Part shown: positions 25,781 through 34,483 of the stretch, in pieces
Position numbering within the stretch: the first letter of the stretch is position 1
Layout of the letters: every line of letters begins with the position of its first letter
Assembly: GCF_030269545.1 (NCBI RefSeq)
Contig: NZ_BSTN01000012.1
Coordinates: 62,001 to 126,000 of the forward strand
Source: Actinomadura sp. NBRC 104425
GTDB taxonomy: Bacteria > Actinomycetota > Actinomycetes > Streptosporangiales > Streptosporangiaceae
DNA: 64,000 nucleotides
Direction of reading: 5' to 3'
Position numbers and translations under genes: made by a program
Notes under the pieces: model-generated
The model's input: only the letters and a program-made list of their open reading frames with translations
What the model was told of the DNA's origin: nothing
Database searches by the model: none

Positions 25781-26311
25781 TCAGTCTCCGACCTGGCCGG
25801 TCGGGAGCGGGCCGCCGAGACCGGCGAGCAGGTCGCGGAGCAGGTCGGCCAGCTGCTCGCGGCGTTCGGGGGCGAGGTGGGCGATGAGGCGGTCTTCGGC
25901 GGCGAGCAGGTCGGCGACGACGCGGTCGAGCAGGGCGTTGCCCGCGTCGGTGAGGGTCACCGCGCGTGCGTGGTAGCCCGACCCGGTGGTGGTCCGTTCG
26001 ACCAGGCCCGCCCTGACCGCCCGCTCCACCCGCTGGGTGATCGCGCCGCGCGTCACCATGCACGCGTCGGCCAGCTCCCCCGGGCTCATCCGGTACGGCG
26101 GGCCGGCGCGCCGCAGCGTGGACAGCAGGTCGAGCGTCGCGACGTCCACGCCGTGCCGGGCGAGGAGACGGCGGCGCTCGTCGCCGAAGAACTTGGCGGC
26201 CCACCAGATCCGGGTGATGACCCCGATCGACTCCACCGGGACGCCCGGCAGCTCGCGCCGCCAGGCGTCCTGGATGGCGTCGGCTTGGTCGCGCGGCGGC
26301 TCAGCGGCCAC
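25781..26311 (-). CDS. MarR-family transcriptional regulator
   Basis: A 176-residue winged-helix protein with the MarR recognition region (M-S-P-G-E-L-A-D-A-C-M-V-T-R-G-A-I-T-Q-R-V-E-R) and the wing R-T-T-T-G-S-G-Y-H-A-R-A-V-x-L-T-D-A-G. The start at 26311 overlaps the end of the upstream SDR gene by 11 bp, so the two are coupled. A palindrome upstream of the SDR (27041-27052) is a candidate site for it. It may sense a lipid or an aromatic effector of the surrounding cluster. Confidence 0.9.
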   Translation of the reverse strand: MAAEPPRDQADAIQDAWRRELPGVPVESIGVITRIWWAAKFFGDERRRLLARHGVDVATLDLLSTLRRAGPPYRMSPGELADACMVTRGAITQRVERAVRAGLVERTTTGSGYHARAVTLTDAGNALLDRVVADLLAAEDRLIAHLAPERREQLADLLRDLLAGLGGPLPTGQVGD

Positions 26312-27023
26312 GTTCGGCTCCGCCGTTCACCTGGACGATCTGCGCGGTGACGTGCCCGGCGCCGGGCGAGGCGAGCCAGTGCACGGTCTCGGCGACGTCC
26401 TGCGGCGTCCCGGCCCGGCCGGTGTGGGTCTGGGCGACGAGCGTCGCGCGGCGTTCGTCGTCCAGCGTGCCGCCGAAGAACTCGGTGTCGGCGATGAAGC
26501 CCGGCGCGACCACGTTCACCGTGACGCCGCGCGGCCCGAGGGCGGCGGCGAGGTCGAACGCGTACGGATGCAGGGCCGCCTTCATCGGGCCGTACGAGGT
26601 GCCGCCCGATCCGCGCAGGGCCGCGATCGAGGAGATGAACACGATGCGCCCGGACGGGTTCAGCAGATCGCGGAACGCCTCGGTCGGCAGCACCGCCGTC
26701 AGCACGTTGGCCCGGAAGTTGCCCGTCCACCGCTCCGCGACGCCGCCGGGCACGCCGTGCCGTTCGAAGTTGCCGCCCGCGTTGTTGACCAGCACGTCGA
26801 TCGAGCCGAAGCGATCGGCCAGAACGGCACGCACCCGCTCGACCTGCGCCGGCTCGCTCAGGTCGGCCGGAACCGCGGTGGCGCCCAGCTCCCCGGCCGC
26901 CTTCTCCAGGACGTCCGCGCGGCGACCGATGATCACCACCCGCTCCCCGTCCGCACCGAAGCGCGCCGCCACCGCTCTGCCGATGCCGGTGCCCCCGCCG
27001 CTGACCACGATCGTGCGTGACAT
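26301..27023 (-). CDS. Short-chain dehydrogenase/reductase
   Basis: A 240-residue classical SDR: cofactor site S-G-G-G-T-G-I-G-R, N-N-A-G motif, catalytic Ser in I-S-S-I-A-A and Tyr/Lys in S-Y-G-P-M-K, and a C-terminal V-N-G-G. It is probably NADP-dependent from the Arg after the glycine motif. The substrate is unknown; a ketone or acyl-chain reduction in the lipid locus is possible, but linkage to MarR rather than to the PKS makes that uncertain. Confidence 0.92.
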   Translation of the reverse strand: MSRTIVVSGGGTGIGRAVAARFGADGERVVIIGRRADVLEKAAGELGATAVPADLSEPAQVERVRAVLADRFGSIDVLVNNAGGNFERHGVPGGVAERWTGNFRANVLTAVLPTEAFRDLLNPSGRIVFISSIAALRGSGGTSYGPMKAALHPYAFDLAAALGPRGVTVNVVAPGFIADTEFFGGTLDDERRATLVAQTHTGRAGTPQDVAETVHWLASPGAGHVTAQIVQVNGGAERGR

Positions 27024-27040
27024 GCTTCAACCCCCATGAC

Positions 27041-27064
27041 TTTAGATCTAAACTCAAGTCTAAA
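27041..27064. promoter_or_regulatory. Candidate MarR operator
   Basis: A perfect 12-bp palindrome TTTAGATCTAAA (27041-27052) followed 6 bp later by another TCTAAA half site, 18 bp upstream of the SDR start in an otherwise GC-rich stretch. Size and AT-rich symmetry fit a MarR-type operator for SDR-MarR autoregulation. Confidence 0.65.
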
Positions 27065-27142
27065 GCGGGCTGCGCTCCGCCGGTTCGCACCAGGTTTCCG
27101 GGGCGACGGGCCTCTTCGCCGCGCCGTCGCGGCCCGCAGTGG

Positions 27143-29773
27143 CTAATCGTCCTCCCAGCGCCAGCCGGTTCCGTCCGGGTCCGGCACGATCTTGCGTTTG
27201 CCCTGGACGGTTTGCCGCTGCGGCGGTGCCGGCTGCCCGTCCGCCCAGGGCCGCCACGGCCCGTCCGCGCGGGCGTGGCCGTTGGCGCCCTCCCGCGGGC
27301 GCCCTCGCCCGGCGTCGGAAGACGCATGCACGTCTGCAGCGGCCGCGTTCGTGCCCGCCGCCGAGGGTCGGGCGGGCCCTGTCGCGGGAGGCGGTTCGGG
27401 GGCGGGCTTCCACTGCAGGGGGATGGGAGGCGGCGCCGGGGACGCCTCGGGGGCGGGGGCAGGCGACGCCTCGGCGGCGGACGCAACCGCGTCGTCGCGT
27501 TCGCGCAGGTCGATGCGGGAGTGCAGGCCCGCCAGCGGGCGCGGCAGCCACCAGTTGGCGGCCCCCATGAACCGCATGGTGGCGGGGACGAGCAGGGAGC
27601 GGACGAGCACCGCGTCCACCACCACCGCCACGAACATGCCGACGCCGATGAGCTTGACCACCGTGATGCCGGCCGTGCTGAACGCCGCGATGACGACGAG
27701 GAACAGCAGCGCGGCGCTGGTGATGATGCCGCCCGTGCGCTGCATGCCGACGGCGACGGCGGCGCGGTTGTCGCGGGTGCGGTCCCATTCCTCGCGGATG
27801 CGGCTGAGCAGGAAGACCTCGTAGTCCATGGACAGGCCGAACACCACCGCCAGGATGAGGATCATGCTGGTGGCCTCGACGCCGCCGGTGGGGGTGAAGT
27901 CGAGCGGCCCGGCGAGGTGGCCGTACTGGAAGCCCCACACGATCGCGCCGAACGACGCGCCGATGGACAGCACGTTCATCACGATCGCCTTGACCGGCAG
28001 GACGAGCGAGCCGAAGAACATGAACAGCAGCAGGAACGTCGCCACGCCCACGAACACCGCCATCTTCGGCAGGCTGCGCATGAGGCTGGCCATCAGGTCC
28101 ATCTGCGCGGCCGTGCTGCCGCCGACGTCGATGTGCAGCGGGTAACCGTCCTTGGACAGCTTCATCGCCCGGATGCGTTTCACCAGGTCCTGTGCCTGGG
28201 GCGCCATCGGCTCGTACCGGTGGGTGACGGAGATGCGCACGCCGCCGTAGGTGCCGGAGTAGCCGCTGAAGCGGGCGTCGGTCACGCCCGGGAGGGCGGC
28301 CAGGGTCTTGCGGAAGTTCTCCAGGTAGGGCGGGATGTTGTCGCCCTGGCCGCTTGGCCGCCAGTTGCGCGGGATGAGGTCCCCGGAGATGACCACGTCG
28401 ATGGGTTCGGCCGAGCCGTTGGGGAAGTCGCGCTTGACCGTCTCGACAACGGCGCGGGTCGGGCTGTCCTTGGGCAGGACGCGCGCGTCCACGCTGGAGA
28501 ACTGCACGTTCAGGAACGGCCCGAACAGCACGGCCAGGATCGCCAGCGTCACCGCGAAGTACGGCAGCGGATGCTTCATCACGCTGTGGCCGAGCCGGTA
28601 CCAGAACCCCGAGTCGGGGTCGCGCCGCGCGCGCCCGGGACGCCGCCACGGCATGCGCCCGAACTCCACCCTGGGGCCGAGCAGCGCCAGCATGGTCGGC
28701 AGCAGGACGGTCGCGCCGAACACGGCGACGAGCACGGTGGCGATGCCGGCCAGGCCGATGGTGCGCAGGAACATCTGCGGGAACAGCAGCAGCCCGCCGA
28801 GCGCCGCCGACACCGTCACGCCGGAGACGATGATGGTGCGTCCCGCCGTGGCCAGGGTGCGGGCGAGCGCGGCCTGCCGGATCGGGGCCAGTGTCCTGCG
28901 GTAGGCCTTCTTGGCGGCGCGGCGTTCGCGGCGGCCGCCGGCGGTCTTCCACGGTTTGCCGTCGGGGACGCCGCGTTCGGCCATGCCGCGCGCCAGCTCC
29001 TCCCGGAACCGGGACACCACGAACAGCGAGTAGTCGATGGCCAGCCCGACGCCCATCATCGTGACGACCTCCAGCGCGAAGGACGTCACGTCGGTGACGT
29101 AGGTGACGGCGTGCAGCACCGCCAGGCCGCCGACGATGGAGAACAGCGCCACCGCCATCGGCAGCAGGGACGCGGTGATCGCGCCGAACAGCAGCAGCAG
29201 GAGGACCAGCAGCGGCAGCGCCGTGATGGTCTCGGCGCGCACGATGTCGGCCACCACCTGCTCGCCGAACTCCAGGCCGAGCGGGACGTTGCCGCCCAGC
29301 CGGGTGTCCAGGCCGGGTGCGTTCAGCCGGTCCTTGATGGCGTCGTAGTTGCGCGCCTTGGCGGCGTCGTCCGCGCCGCGCAGCTTGATGGCGACGAACG
29401 TCTGGTGCCGGTCGCGGGAGGCGAACGAGGCGGCGTCGCGGCCCTCGAACGACCAGTACGACATCTGCTCGGCCACCCGGTCGGTGGGCAGCCGGGCGAC
29501 GGTGGTGACCACGGCGGCCATGTACCGGGGGTCGTCCACGGTCATGGTGTCGCTGCGGTACAGGACGAGCACGTCGGGGTTGGTGCTGCCGAAGTAGGTG
29601 GCGCCCAGCTTGGCGACCAGGGTGGACGGCGCCTTGGGGTCCTCGAAGCCGCCCTGCTTGAACCGCTCGAACACGCCCAGGCCCCAGGCGCCGGCCAGTG
29701 CGGTGCCCAGCAGGATCAGCACCAGGCAGGTCCAGCGCCGTCGGTGGATGACACGCCCCAGCCCGGCGAGCAT
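27143..29773 (-). CDS. MmpL-family lipid transporter (RND superfamily)
   Basis: An 876-residue membrane transporter with the MmpL/RND plan: helix 1 at residues ~15-33, an outer domain, a block of five helices with G-L-A-I-D-Y-S-L-F, then a second outer domain and helix block with G-L-S-M-D-Y-E-V-F; the Asp-Tyr pairs are the proton-relay residues. The last ~150 residues are a Pro/Ala-rich cytoplasmic tail. MmpL proteins move complex lipids across the membrane, and here the gene is 76 bp downstream of the acyl-AMP ligase on the same strand. It is the most likely exporter of the PKS-derived lipid. Confidence 0.93.
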   Translation of the reverse strand: MLAGLGRVIHRRRWTCLVLILLGTALAGAWGLGVFERFKQGGFEDPKAPSTLVAKLGATYFGSTNPDVLVLYRSDTMTVDDPRYMAAVVTTVARLPTDRVAEQMSYWSFEGRDAASFASRDRHQTFVAIKLRGADDAAKARNYDAIKDRLNAPGLDTRLGGNVPLGLEFGEQVVADIVRAETITALPLLVLLLLLFGAITASLLPMAVALFSIVGGLAVLHAVTYVTDVTSFALEVVTMMGVGLAIDYSLFVVSRFREELARGMAERGVPDGKPWKTAGGRRERRAAKKAYRRTLAPIRQAALARTLATAGRTIIVSGVTVSAALGGLLLFPQMFLRTIGLAGIATVLVAVFGATVLLPTMLALLGPRVEFGRMPWRRPGRARRDPDSGFWYRLGHSVMKHPLPYFAVTLAILAVLFGPFLNVQFSSVDARVLPKDSPTRAVVETVKRDFPNGSAEPIDVVISGDLIPRNWRPSGQGDNIPPYLENFRKTLAALPGVTDARFSGYSGTYGGVRISVTHRYEPMAPQAQDLVKRIRAMKLSKDGYPLHIDVGGSTAAQMDLMASLMRSLPKMAVFVGVATFLLLFMFFGSLVLPVKAIVMNVLSIGASFGAIVWGFQYGHLAGPLDFTPTGGVEATSMILILAVVFGLSMDYEVFLLSRIREEWDRTRDNRAAVAVGMQRTGGIITSAALLFLVVIAAFSTAGITVVKLIGVGMFVAVVVDAVLVRSLLVPATMRFMGAANWWLPRPLAGLHSRIDLRERDDAVASAAEASPAPAPEASPAPPPIPLQWKPAPEPPPATGPARPSAAGTNAAAADVHASSDAGRGRPREGANGHARADGPWRPWADGQPAPPQRQTVQGKRKIVPDPDGTGWRWEDD

Positions 29774-29849
29774 GGTCCTCCCGTGTTGTCGGGGCCGCCG
29801 GTTGCGCTCCGGCGGCCGTGGCCCCGTCCGGTGGCGGCCAAGGCCGAGG

Positions 29850-31658
29850 CTAACCGTCCTTGCGGCGCGACTCCAGCCGCTGCCGGGTGGTGGGCAGCGC
29901 GCCGTCCAGGTACCGCTGCCGCGTGGCGGAGCGGGCGATCTTGCCGCTGGAGGTGCGGACGACCGCGCCCGGCTCGACCAGCAGGAAGTCGTGCACGCTC
30001 ATCTCGTGTTCGACGTTGACGGCGGCGCGCACGGCGTTCTCCACCTCGTCCAGGTCCAGCCGGGCCAGCGGGACGCGGCGGTTGCGTTCGGCCACCACCA
30101 CCAGCAGCTCCCCGGAGTCGTCGCCCTGGACGGAGAACGCCGCGACGTGGTCGGGCCGGATGGCGTTGTGCGCCTCCTGCGCGGTGACCTCGATGTCCTG
30201 CGGGTAGTGGTTGCGGCCGTCGACGATGATGAGGTCCTTGATGCGGCCCGTCACGTACAGCCGGCCCTCGTGGACGACGCCGTAGTCGCCGGTGCGCAGC
30301 CACGGCCCGGCGGGCAGGCCGCCCGGTTCGGCCAGCTCGCCGCCGAAGGTCTCCCGGGTGCGTTCGGGGTTGCGCCAGTAGCCGCGCGCGGTGTTGGGGC
30401 CGTGCACCCATATTTCGCCGACCCGCCCGTCCGGCTGTTCGCGCCGGGTCTCCGGGTCGACGATCGCGACGAGCTGCCCGACGGGCCCTCCGCACGACAC
30501 CAGCGCCGCGGCGCGGTCGGAGCCCTCGGCGCAGGCGACCAGCTCGCCGCGCGTGAGGGCCTCCCGGTCGGCGTGGACGATGGTGGGCGGGGTGTCGTCG
30601 GCGTTGGCGGACACGAACACCGTCGCCTCGGCCAGCCCGTATCCCGGAGCCTGCGCGCCCGGCCGCAGCCCCGCCGGGCCGAACGTGTCGGCGAACATCG
30701 ACAGTGTGGACGTGCGGATCGGCTCGGCCCCGTTCAGGCAGGTCACCAGGCCGGACAGGTCCAGCCCGGCGAGCCGTTCGGGGGTGGCCTGGGACGCCAC
30801 GTACTCGTAGGCGAAGTTCGGCCCGGCCGTGTAGACGTTCTTGCTGGGCCGTTCGGCGATCAGCTCCAGCCAGCGCATCGGGTTCATGACGAACGACACG
30901 GGGTCGGTGTAGATGGCGTGGTCGCCGTTCACCATCGGCAGCGCCATCGTGGAGATCAGCCCCATGTCGTGGAACAGCGGCAGCCAGCTGACCAGCTCCG
31001 GCTGGGGCCGGTCGGGCGCCCAGCCCGCCCACAGCTGCGCCGCGTTGGCGGTCACGTTGCCGTGGGTGATCTCCACCCCGGCGGGGCTGCGGGTCGAGCC
31101 GGAGGTGTACTGCAGGTAGGCCAGGTCGTCGAAGCCGATGGGCTCGTCGCGCCAGTCGGCGGCGAGCGCGTCGTCCACCTCGTCGGCGACGACGATCTCG
31201 CGGGGCCGCGGCACGTCGTTGTCGGCGAGGAACTTGTCCACGTGCGGCAGCGCGTCCCGCGAGGTGACGATCACGGCGGGCGCGGAGTCGGTGTAGGCGC
31301 CCAGCAGCCGCTCGGCGTGGCCGGGCAGGTCCGGGGAGAACAGCGGCACCGCCACCACGTGCGAGTACAGCGCGCCGAGCATCGTCATCATGTAGTCGAG
31401 CGTCTGCGGCAGCAGCAGGGCGGCGCGTTCGCCCGGCTCGGCGGCGGCGCGCAGCCGGGTCGCCATGGCGCGGGCGCGCCGGTGCGTGTCCGCCCACGTC
31501 GCGGTGACCTTCACGCCCGCGGGGTCGAGGGAGTAGTCGACGAAGGTGTAGGCGGGGGCGTCCGGCTTGTCCGCGGCCCACCGGGCGACCCGCTCGATCA
31601 GAGGGGTACGGCCCGAACCGCCGGGCGCCAGTTCGGGAAGCAGCGAGCCCAGTGCCAT
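29850..31658 (-). CDS. Fatty acyl-AMP ligase, FadD32-like
   Basis: A 602-residue adenylate-forming enzyme with the FAAL form of the P-loop, Y-T-S-G-S-T-R-S-P-A-G-V, then G-Y-G-L-A-E-A-T, W-L-R-T-G-D and the hinge/lysine region G-R-I-K-D-L-I-I-V-D-G-R-N-H-Y-P-Q-D-I-E. FAALs activate long-chain fatty acids as acyl-adenylates and pass them to a PKS carrier domain rather than to CoA. The natural partner here is the N-terminal ACP of the PKS at 14225-20692. The ATG at 31658 follows GGAGAAG; the frame is open to 31766. The TTGTCA-N6-TGACAA repeat is 190 bp upstream. Confidence 0.93.
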   Translation of the reverse strand: MALGSLLPELAPGGSGRTPLIERVARWAADKPDAPAYTFVDYSLDPAGVKVTATWADTHRRARAMATRLRAAAEPGERAALLLPQTLDYMMTMLGALYSHVVAVPLFSPDLPGHAERLLGAYTDSAPAVIVTSRDALPHVDKFLADNDVPRPREIVVADEVDDALAADWRDEPIGFDDLAYLQYTSGSTRSPAGVEITHGNVTANAAQLWAGWAPDRPQPELVSWLPLFHDMGLISTMALPMVNGDHAIYTDPVSFVMNPMRWLELIAERPSKNVYTAGPNFAYEYVASQATPERLAGLDLSGLVTCLNGAEPIRTSTLSMFADTFGPAGLRPGAQAPGYGLAEATVFVSANADDTPPTIVHADREALTRGELVACAEGSDRAAALVSCGGPVGQLVAIVDPETRREQPDGRVGEIWVHGPNTARGYWRNPERTRETFGGELAEPGGLPAGPWLRTGDYGVVHEGRLYVTGRIKDLIIVDGRNHYPQDIEVTAQEAHNAIRPDHVAAFSVQGDDSGELLVVVAERNRRVPLARLDLDEVENAVRAAVNVEHEMSVHDFLLVEPGAVVRTSSGKIARSATRQRYLDGALPTTRQRLESRRKDG

Positions 31659-31848
31659 AGATCTTCTCCGGGGGAAGGGCCGCGTGCGGCGTCGGACGAA
31701 AGGTCCGGCCGGCTCCGCTGGTCCCGGCCGGCCTCCCGGCATCCGGCGCCCTCCGGTGGGGGGCACGCGGCGGTGATCGTGCAGCGCGAAGTTACCCGAT
31801 GGTACAGAATAGTGAAACGCGTTCGCGGCACATTACCGCCGAAACGAT

Positions 31849-31866
31849 TTGTCACGCCGATGACAA
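31849..31866. promoter_or_regulatory. Second TTGTCA-N6-TGACAA inverted repeat (ligase upstream region)
   Basis: TTGTCA, spacer CGCCGA, TGACAA: a perfect inverted repeat differing from the 20801-20818 copy only inside the spacer. It lies in the 245-bp gap between the surface-protein gene and the ligase, 190 bp upstream of the ligase start. Confidence 0.62.
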
Positions 31867-31903
31867 GCGGGATCACCGGCCCGTATGCGTTTCCCGGAAA
31901 CGG

Positions 31904-33115
31904 TCACCCAGGGTGGCCGTCGCCCGTGCGGCGGGCGGCCCGCAGCGCCATGGACGCGATCAGGCGGCTGCGCAGCAGCGCCAGGCAGGTCGCCAGCCAC
32001 AGCAGCGCCACCTCGGCGACCAGCACCATGCCGAACACGACGATCCAGGGCGTCCCCTTCTCCCCGTACAGGCCGGTCGGGGAGATCAGCGTCATGCCGT
32101 TGCCGGCCATCGGCAGGCGGCCGGCGGGCGGCGCCACGGCCGGTGCCGCGGGCGGCATGGGCGGCAGCGGCTGCCCCGCGCCCGGCGGCGGCACGGCGCC
32201 CGGCGGCGGCACGGCGCCCGGCGACCGGTTCGGGGCGCTGCCCGGCGCCTTGCTGGGCGCGGTGCTCGGCGCGGTGCCGGTGGTGCGCTGCGGGACGGGC
32301 ACCAGTCCGGACGGCTTCTTCGACGGCTCGCGCCCGGCCTTCGACGTCGGCGATGCGTGCGGCACGGGCCGCGTGTGCTTTGCGGACGGCTTCTTCGGCT
32401 TTTTGGTCTTTTTGGGAGCGGCCGGGACGTCGCTTTTGTCGGCCTTCGGCCTCTGCTTGTCCTTCGGTCTCTGCTTGTCCTTCGGCCTGCCCTTGTTCTT
32501 GCGCGGCTTGTCCGGCTCCGGCGTCGGGCTCGTCGTGGCGGGCGCGCCCGGGGAGTCCAGTTCGGGCGGCGTCTTGGGCCCGTCCGGGGCCTTCGGCATC
32601 GCCGGAACCTTCGGCATCGGCGGCACATCGGCCGGGACGCCGACGGGCGGGGGCGCGATCCGCAGCCGGGACGGCCGGTCGGCGTTGCCCGCCGTCACCA
32701 GCACGGTGAGCGCGGGGAGGCGCGCCATGCGGAACGCGCGCGGGGCGTGGACGTCGACGCGCAGCCGCCGCGACCGGTCGACGTCCCCGAGCGCGCATCG
32801 CAGCCGCCGCTGCGCCGCCGTGCACCGCGCGGGAGGCCGTCCCCACGACAGCGGCGAGGGCGCGGACAGGCTCAGCCGCACGTTGCGGGCCGCGCCGCCG
32901 TGGGCGCGCACCGTGAAGACGTAGGTGTGGACGCGTTCGCGGGCGAGCGTCCGGGTGCCCGCCAGCGCCGCCGAGGCGGTCAGCCGCACGTCCCCGGCGT
33001 CCGCCTGCGGGCCGGTGAGCAGCACCGGAGGGACGGCCAGCGCCGCCCCGAGCGTCGCGACGCCCCACCGCCGGGCCCGGACGCGTCCGAACACGACACA
33101 TTCGCCGGTAGGCAC
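31904..33115 (-). CDS. Secreted, C-terminally membrane-anchored surface protein
   Basis: A 403-residue protein with a signal peptide (residues ~15-40), a ~120-residue beta-rich domain of DUF11/Ig-like appearance, a long Pro/Lys/Thr-rich spacer with K-D-K-Q-R-P repeats (residues ~165-330), then L-P-M-A-G, and a strong hydrophobic helix (~360-385) followed by Arg residues. L-P-M-A-G is a poor sortase signal and lies ~25 residues before the helix, so simple membrane anchoring is as likely as sorting. The GTG start follows GGGGGAG. Function is unknown; it is likely envelope-associated. Confidence 0.75.
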   Translation of the reverse strand: MPTGECVVFGRVRARRWGVATLGAALAVPPVLLTGPQADAGDVRLTASAALAGTRTLARERVHTYVFTVRAHGGAARNVRLSLSAPSPLSWGRPPARCTAAQRRLRCALGDVDRSRRLRVDVHAPRAFRMARLPALTVLVTAGNADRPSRLRIAPPPVGVPADVPPMPKVPAMPKAPDGPKTPPELDSPGAPATTSPTPEPDKPRKNKGRPKDKQRPKDKQRPKADKSDVPAAPKKTKKPKKPSAKHTRPVPHASPTSKAGREPSKKPSGLVPVPQRTTGTAPSTAPSKAPGSAPNRSPGAVPPPGAVPPPGAGQPLPPMPPAAPAVAPPAGRLPMAGNGMTLISPTGLYGEKGTPWIVVFGMVLVAEVALLWLATCLALLRSRLIASMALRAARRTGDGHPG

Positions 33116-33238
33116 CCGCTCCCCCTTGTCTGCGGCCTCTTCCGCCCGGGGGGCGGCGCCGGTCGGCGCCGGGCTCAGAAGATTATTTCCAGGTGATCAC
33201 TGCGGGTAACATACGCCGTCTCTTTCGCGCACCGAAAT

Positions 33239-33256
33239 CGACTCTCCGTAGAATCG
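33239..33256. promoter_or_regulatory. Candidate IclR operator overlapping -10
   Basis: CGACTCT-CCGT-AGAATCG, an inverted repeat matching at six of seven pairs, overlaps TAGAAT (33249-33254), a good -10 box about 28 bp before the IclR start. Placement fits autorepression. Confidence 0.5.
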
Positions 33257-33281
33257 GACGGTCGCGAGAAAGGAGCCGCCG

Positions 33282-34070
33282 GTGGCGCAGGCCGGGAACG
33301 CCCGGGCGGGCGGTGCCCAGGCGGGGGGCGCCCAGGCCGTCCGCTCCCTGGAGCGCGCCTTCGAGCTGCTGGAGCACCTGGCCGACGCGGGCGGCGAGAT
33401 GGCGCTGTCGGAGCTCACCGAGGTGTCCGGGCTGCCGATGCCGACGATCTACCGGCTGATGCGGACGCTGGTCAACCGCGGTTACGTCCGGCAGGAGCCG
33501 TCCAAGCGGTATGCCCTGGGTCCGCGCTTGATCCGGCTCGGCGAGGGCGCCAGCCGCCTGCTGGGCACGTGGGCGCGCCCGGTGCTGGCCCGGCTGGTGG
33601 ACGAGGTCGGCGAGACCGCCAACATGGCGGTCTTGGAGGGCGATGAGGTCGTCTACGTGGCGCAGGCCCCGTCCCGGCACTCCATGCGGATGTTCACCGA
33701 GGTGGGGCGGCGCGTCCAGCCGCACTGCACGGGCGTGGGCAAGGCGCTGCTGTCGCTGCTGCCCGAGCCGACCGTGCGCGACATCCTCGCCCGCACCGGC
33801 ATGGCGGCCCAGACGCCGCGCACCATCACCGACGCCGACGCGCTGGTGGCGGAGCTGGCGCGCGTGCGCGAACGCGGCTACGCGGTGGACGACGAGGAGC
33901 AGGAGGTCGGCGTGCGTTGCGTGGCCGTGCCGCTGCCCGGGGCGCCCACGCTGACGGCGATCTCGGTGTCGGGGCCGTCGGCGCGGCTGACCGCCGAGGC
34001 CGTCACCGACATCGTGCCGGTGATGCGCGCCGCGGCCGAACGCTTCATCCGAGAGCTCACCCCGTCGTGA
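33282..34070 (+). CDS. IclR-family transcriptional regulator
   Basis: A 262-residue regulator: winged helix at residues ~20-80 (L-S-E-L-T-E-V-S-G-L-P-M-P-T-I-Y-R-L-M-R-T-L) and the IclR effector domain with H-C-T-G-V-G-K-A-L-L, ending with the normal R-x-x-A-x-x-F-I-R-E. The GTG at 33282 follows AAAGGAG. The effector and targets are unknown; flanking genes give no pathway. Confidence 0.92.
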   Translation: MAQAGNARAGGAQAGGAQAVRSLERAFELLEHLADAGGEMALSELTEVSGLPMPTIYRLMRTLVNRGYVRQEPSKRYALGPRLIRLGEGASRLLGTWARPVLARLVDEVGETANMAVLEGDEVVYVAQAPSRHSMRMFTEVGRRVQPHCTGVGKALLSLLPEPTVRDILARTGMAAQTPRTITDADALVAELARVRERGYAVDDEEQEVGVRCVAVPLPGAPTLTAISVSGPSARLTAEAVTDIVPVMRAAAERFIRELTPS

Positions 34071-34117
34071 GCGCCCGCCCGGTGCGGGCCGCTGGCCGAT
34101 GCCGCTAGTCGATGCCG

Positions 34118-34483
34118 CTAGTCGACGACGTCGCCGACGATGACCGTCGGGCGTCCGCCGCGCTCCCATTCCAGATAGTCGCCCGCCGCCTTGACCAGCA
34201 CGGCCGCCAGCCACAGCGCGACGCCCATGTCGTCGGTGAACCCGACGAGCGGCACAAGGATCTCGGGGATGGCGTCGAGCGGCGACAGGATGTAGACCAG
34301 CCCCACCGCCAGCAGGCCCAGGGTGCGGTACGGCAGCCCCTTGTACTCGCCGCGCAGGACGGCCTTGACCATGCGCGGCACGGCGCGCATCCGCGTCATG
34401 AGCCCGGGCGTGTCGGGGCCGAGCGTCTGGCTGTAAATGTGCCATGCCTGGCCCGCGGCCTCCGCTCTGCGTCTGCTGTTCAC
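34118..34483 (-). CDS. YkvA/DUF1232-family membrane protein
   Basis: A 121-residue protein with the DUF1232 signature Y-I-L-S-P-L-D-A-I-P-E-I-L-V-P-L-V-G-F-T-D-D preceded and followed by hydrophobic stretches. Length and motif match the family; its role is unknown. It starts at a GTG and is convergent with the IclR gene. Confidence 0.85.
   Translation of the reverse strand: MNSRRRAEAAGQAWHIYSQTLGPDTPGLMTRMRAVPRMVKAVLRGEYKGLPYRTLGLLAVGLVYILSPLDAIPEILVPLVGFTDDMGVALWLAAVLVKAAGDYLEWERGGRPTVIVGDVVD

Noticed and set aside
27017-30019. 1000-codon plus-strand frame opposite MmpL
   Set aside because: Antisense shadow; no domain or ribosome site, and the minus strand encodes a full MmpL protein.
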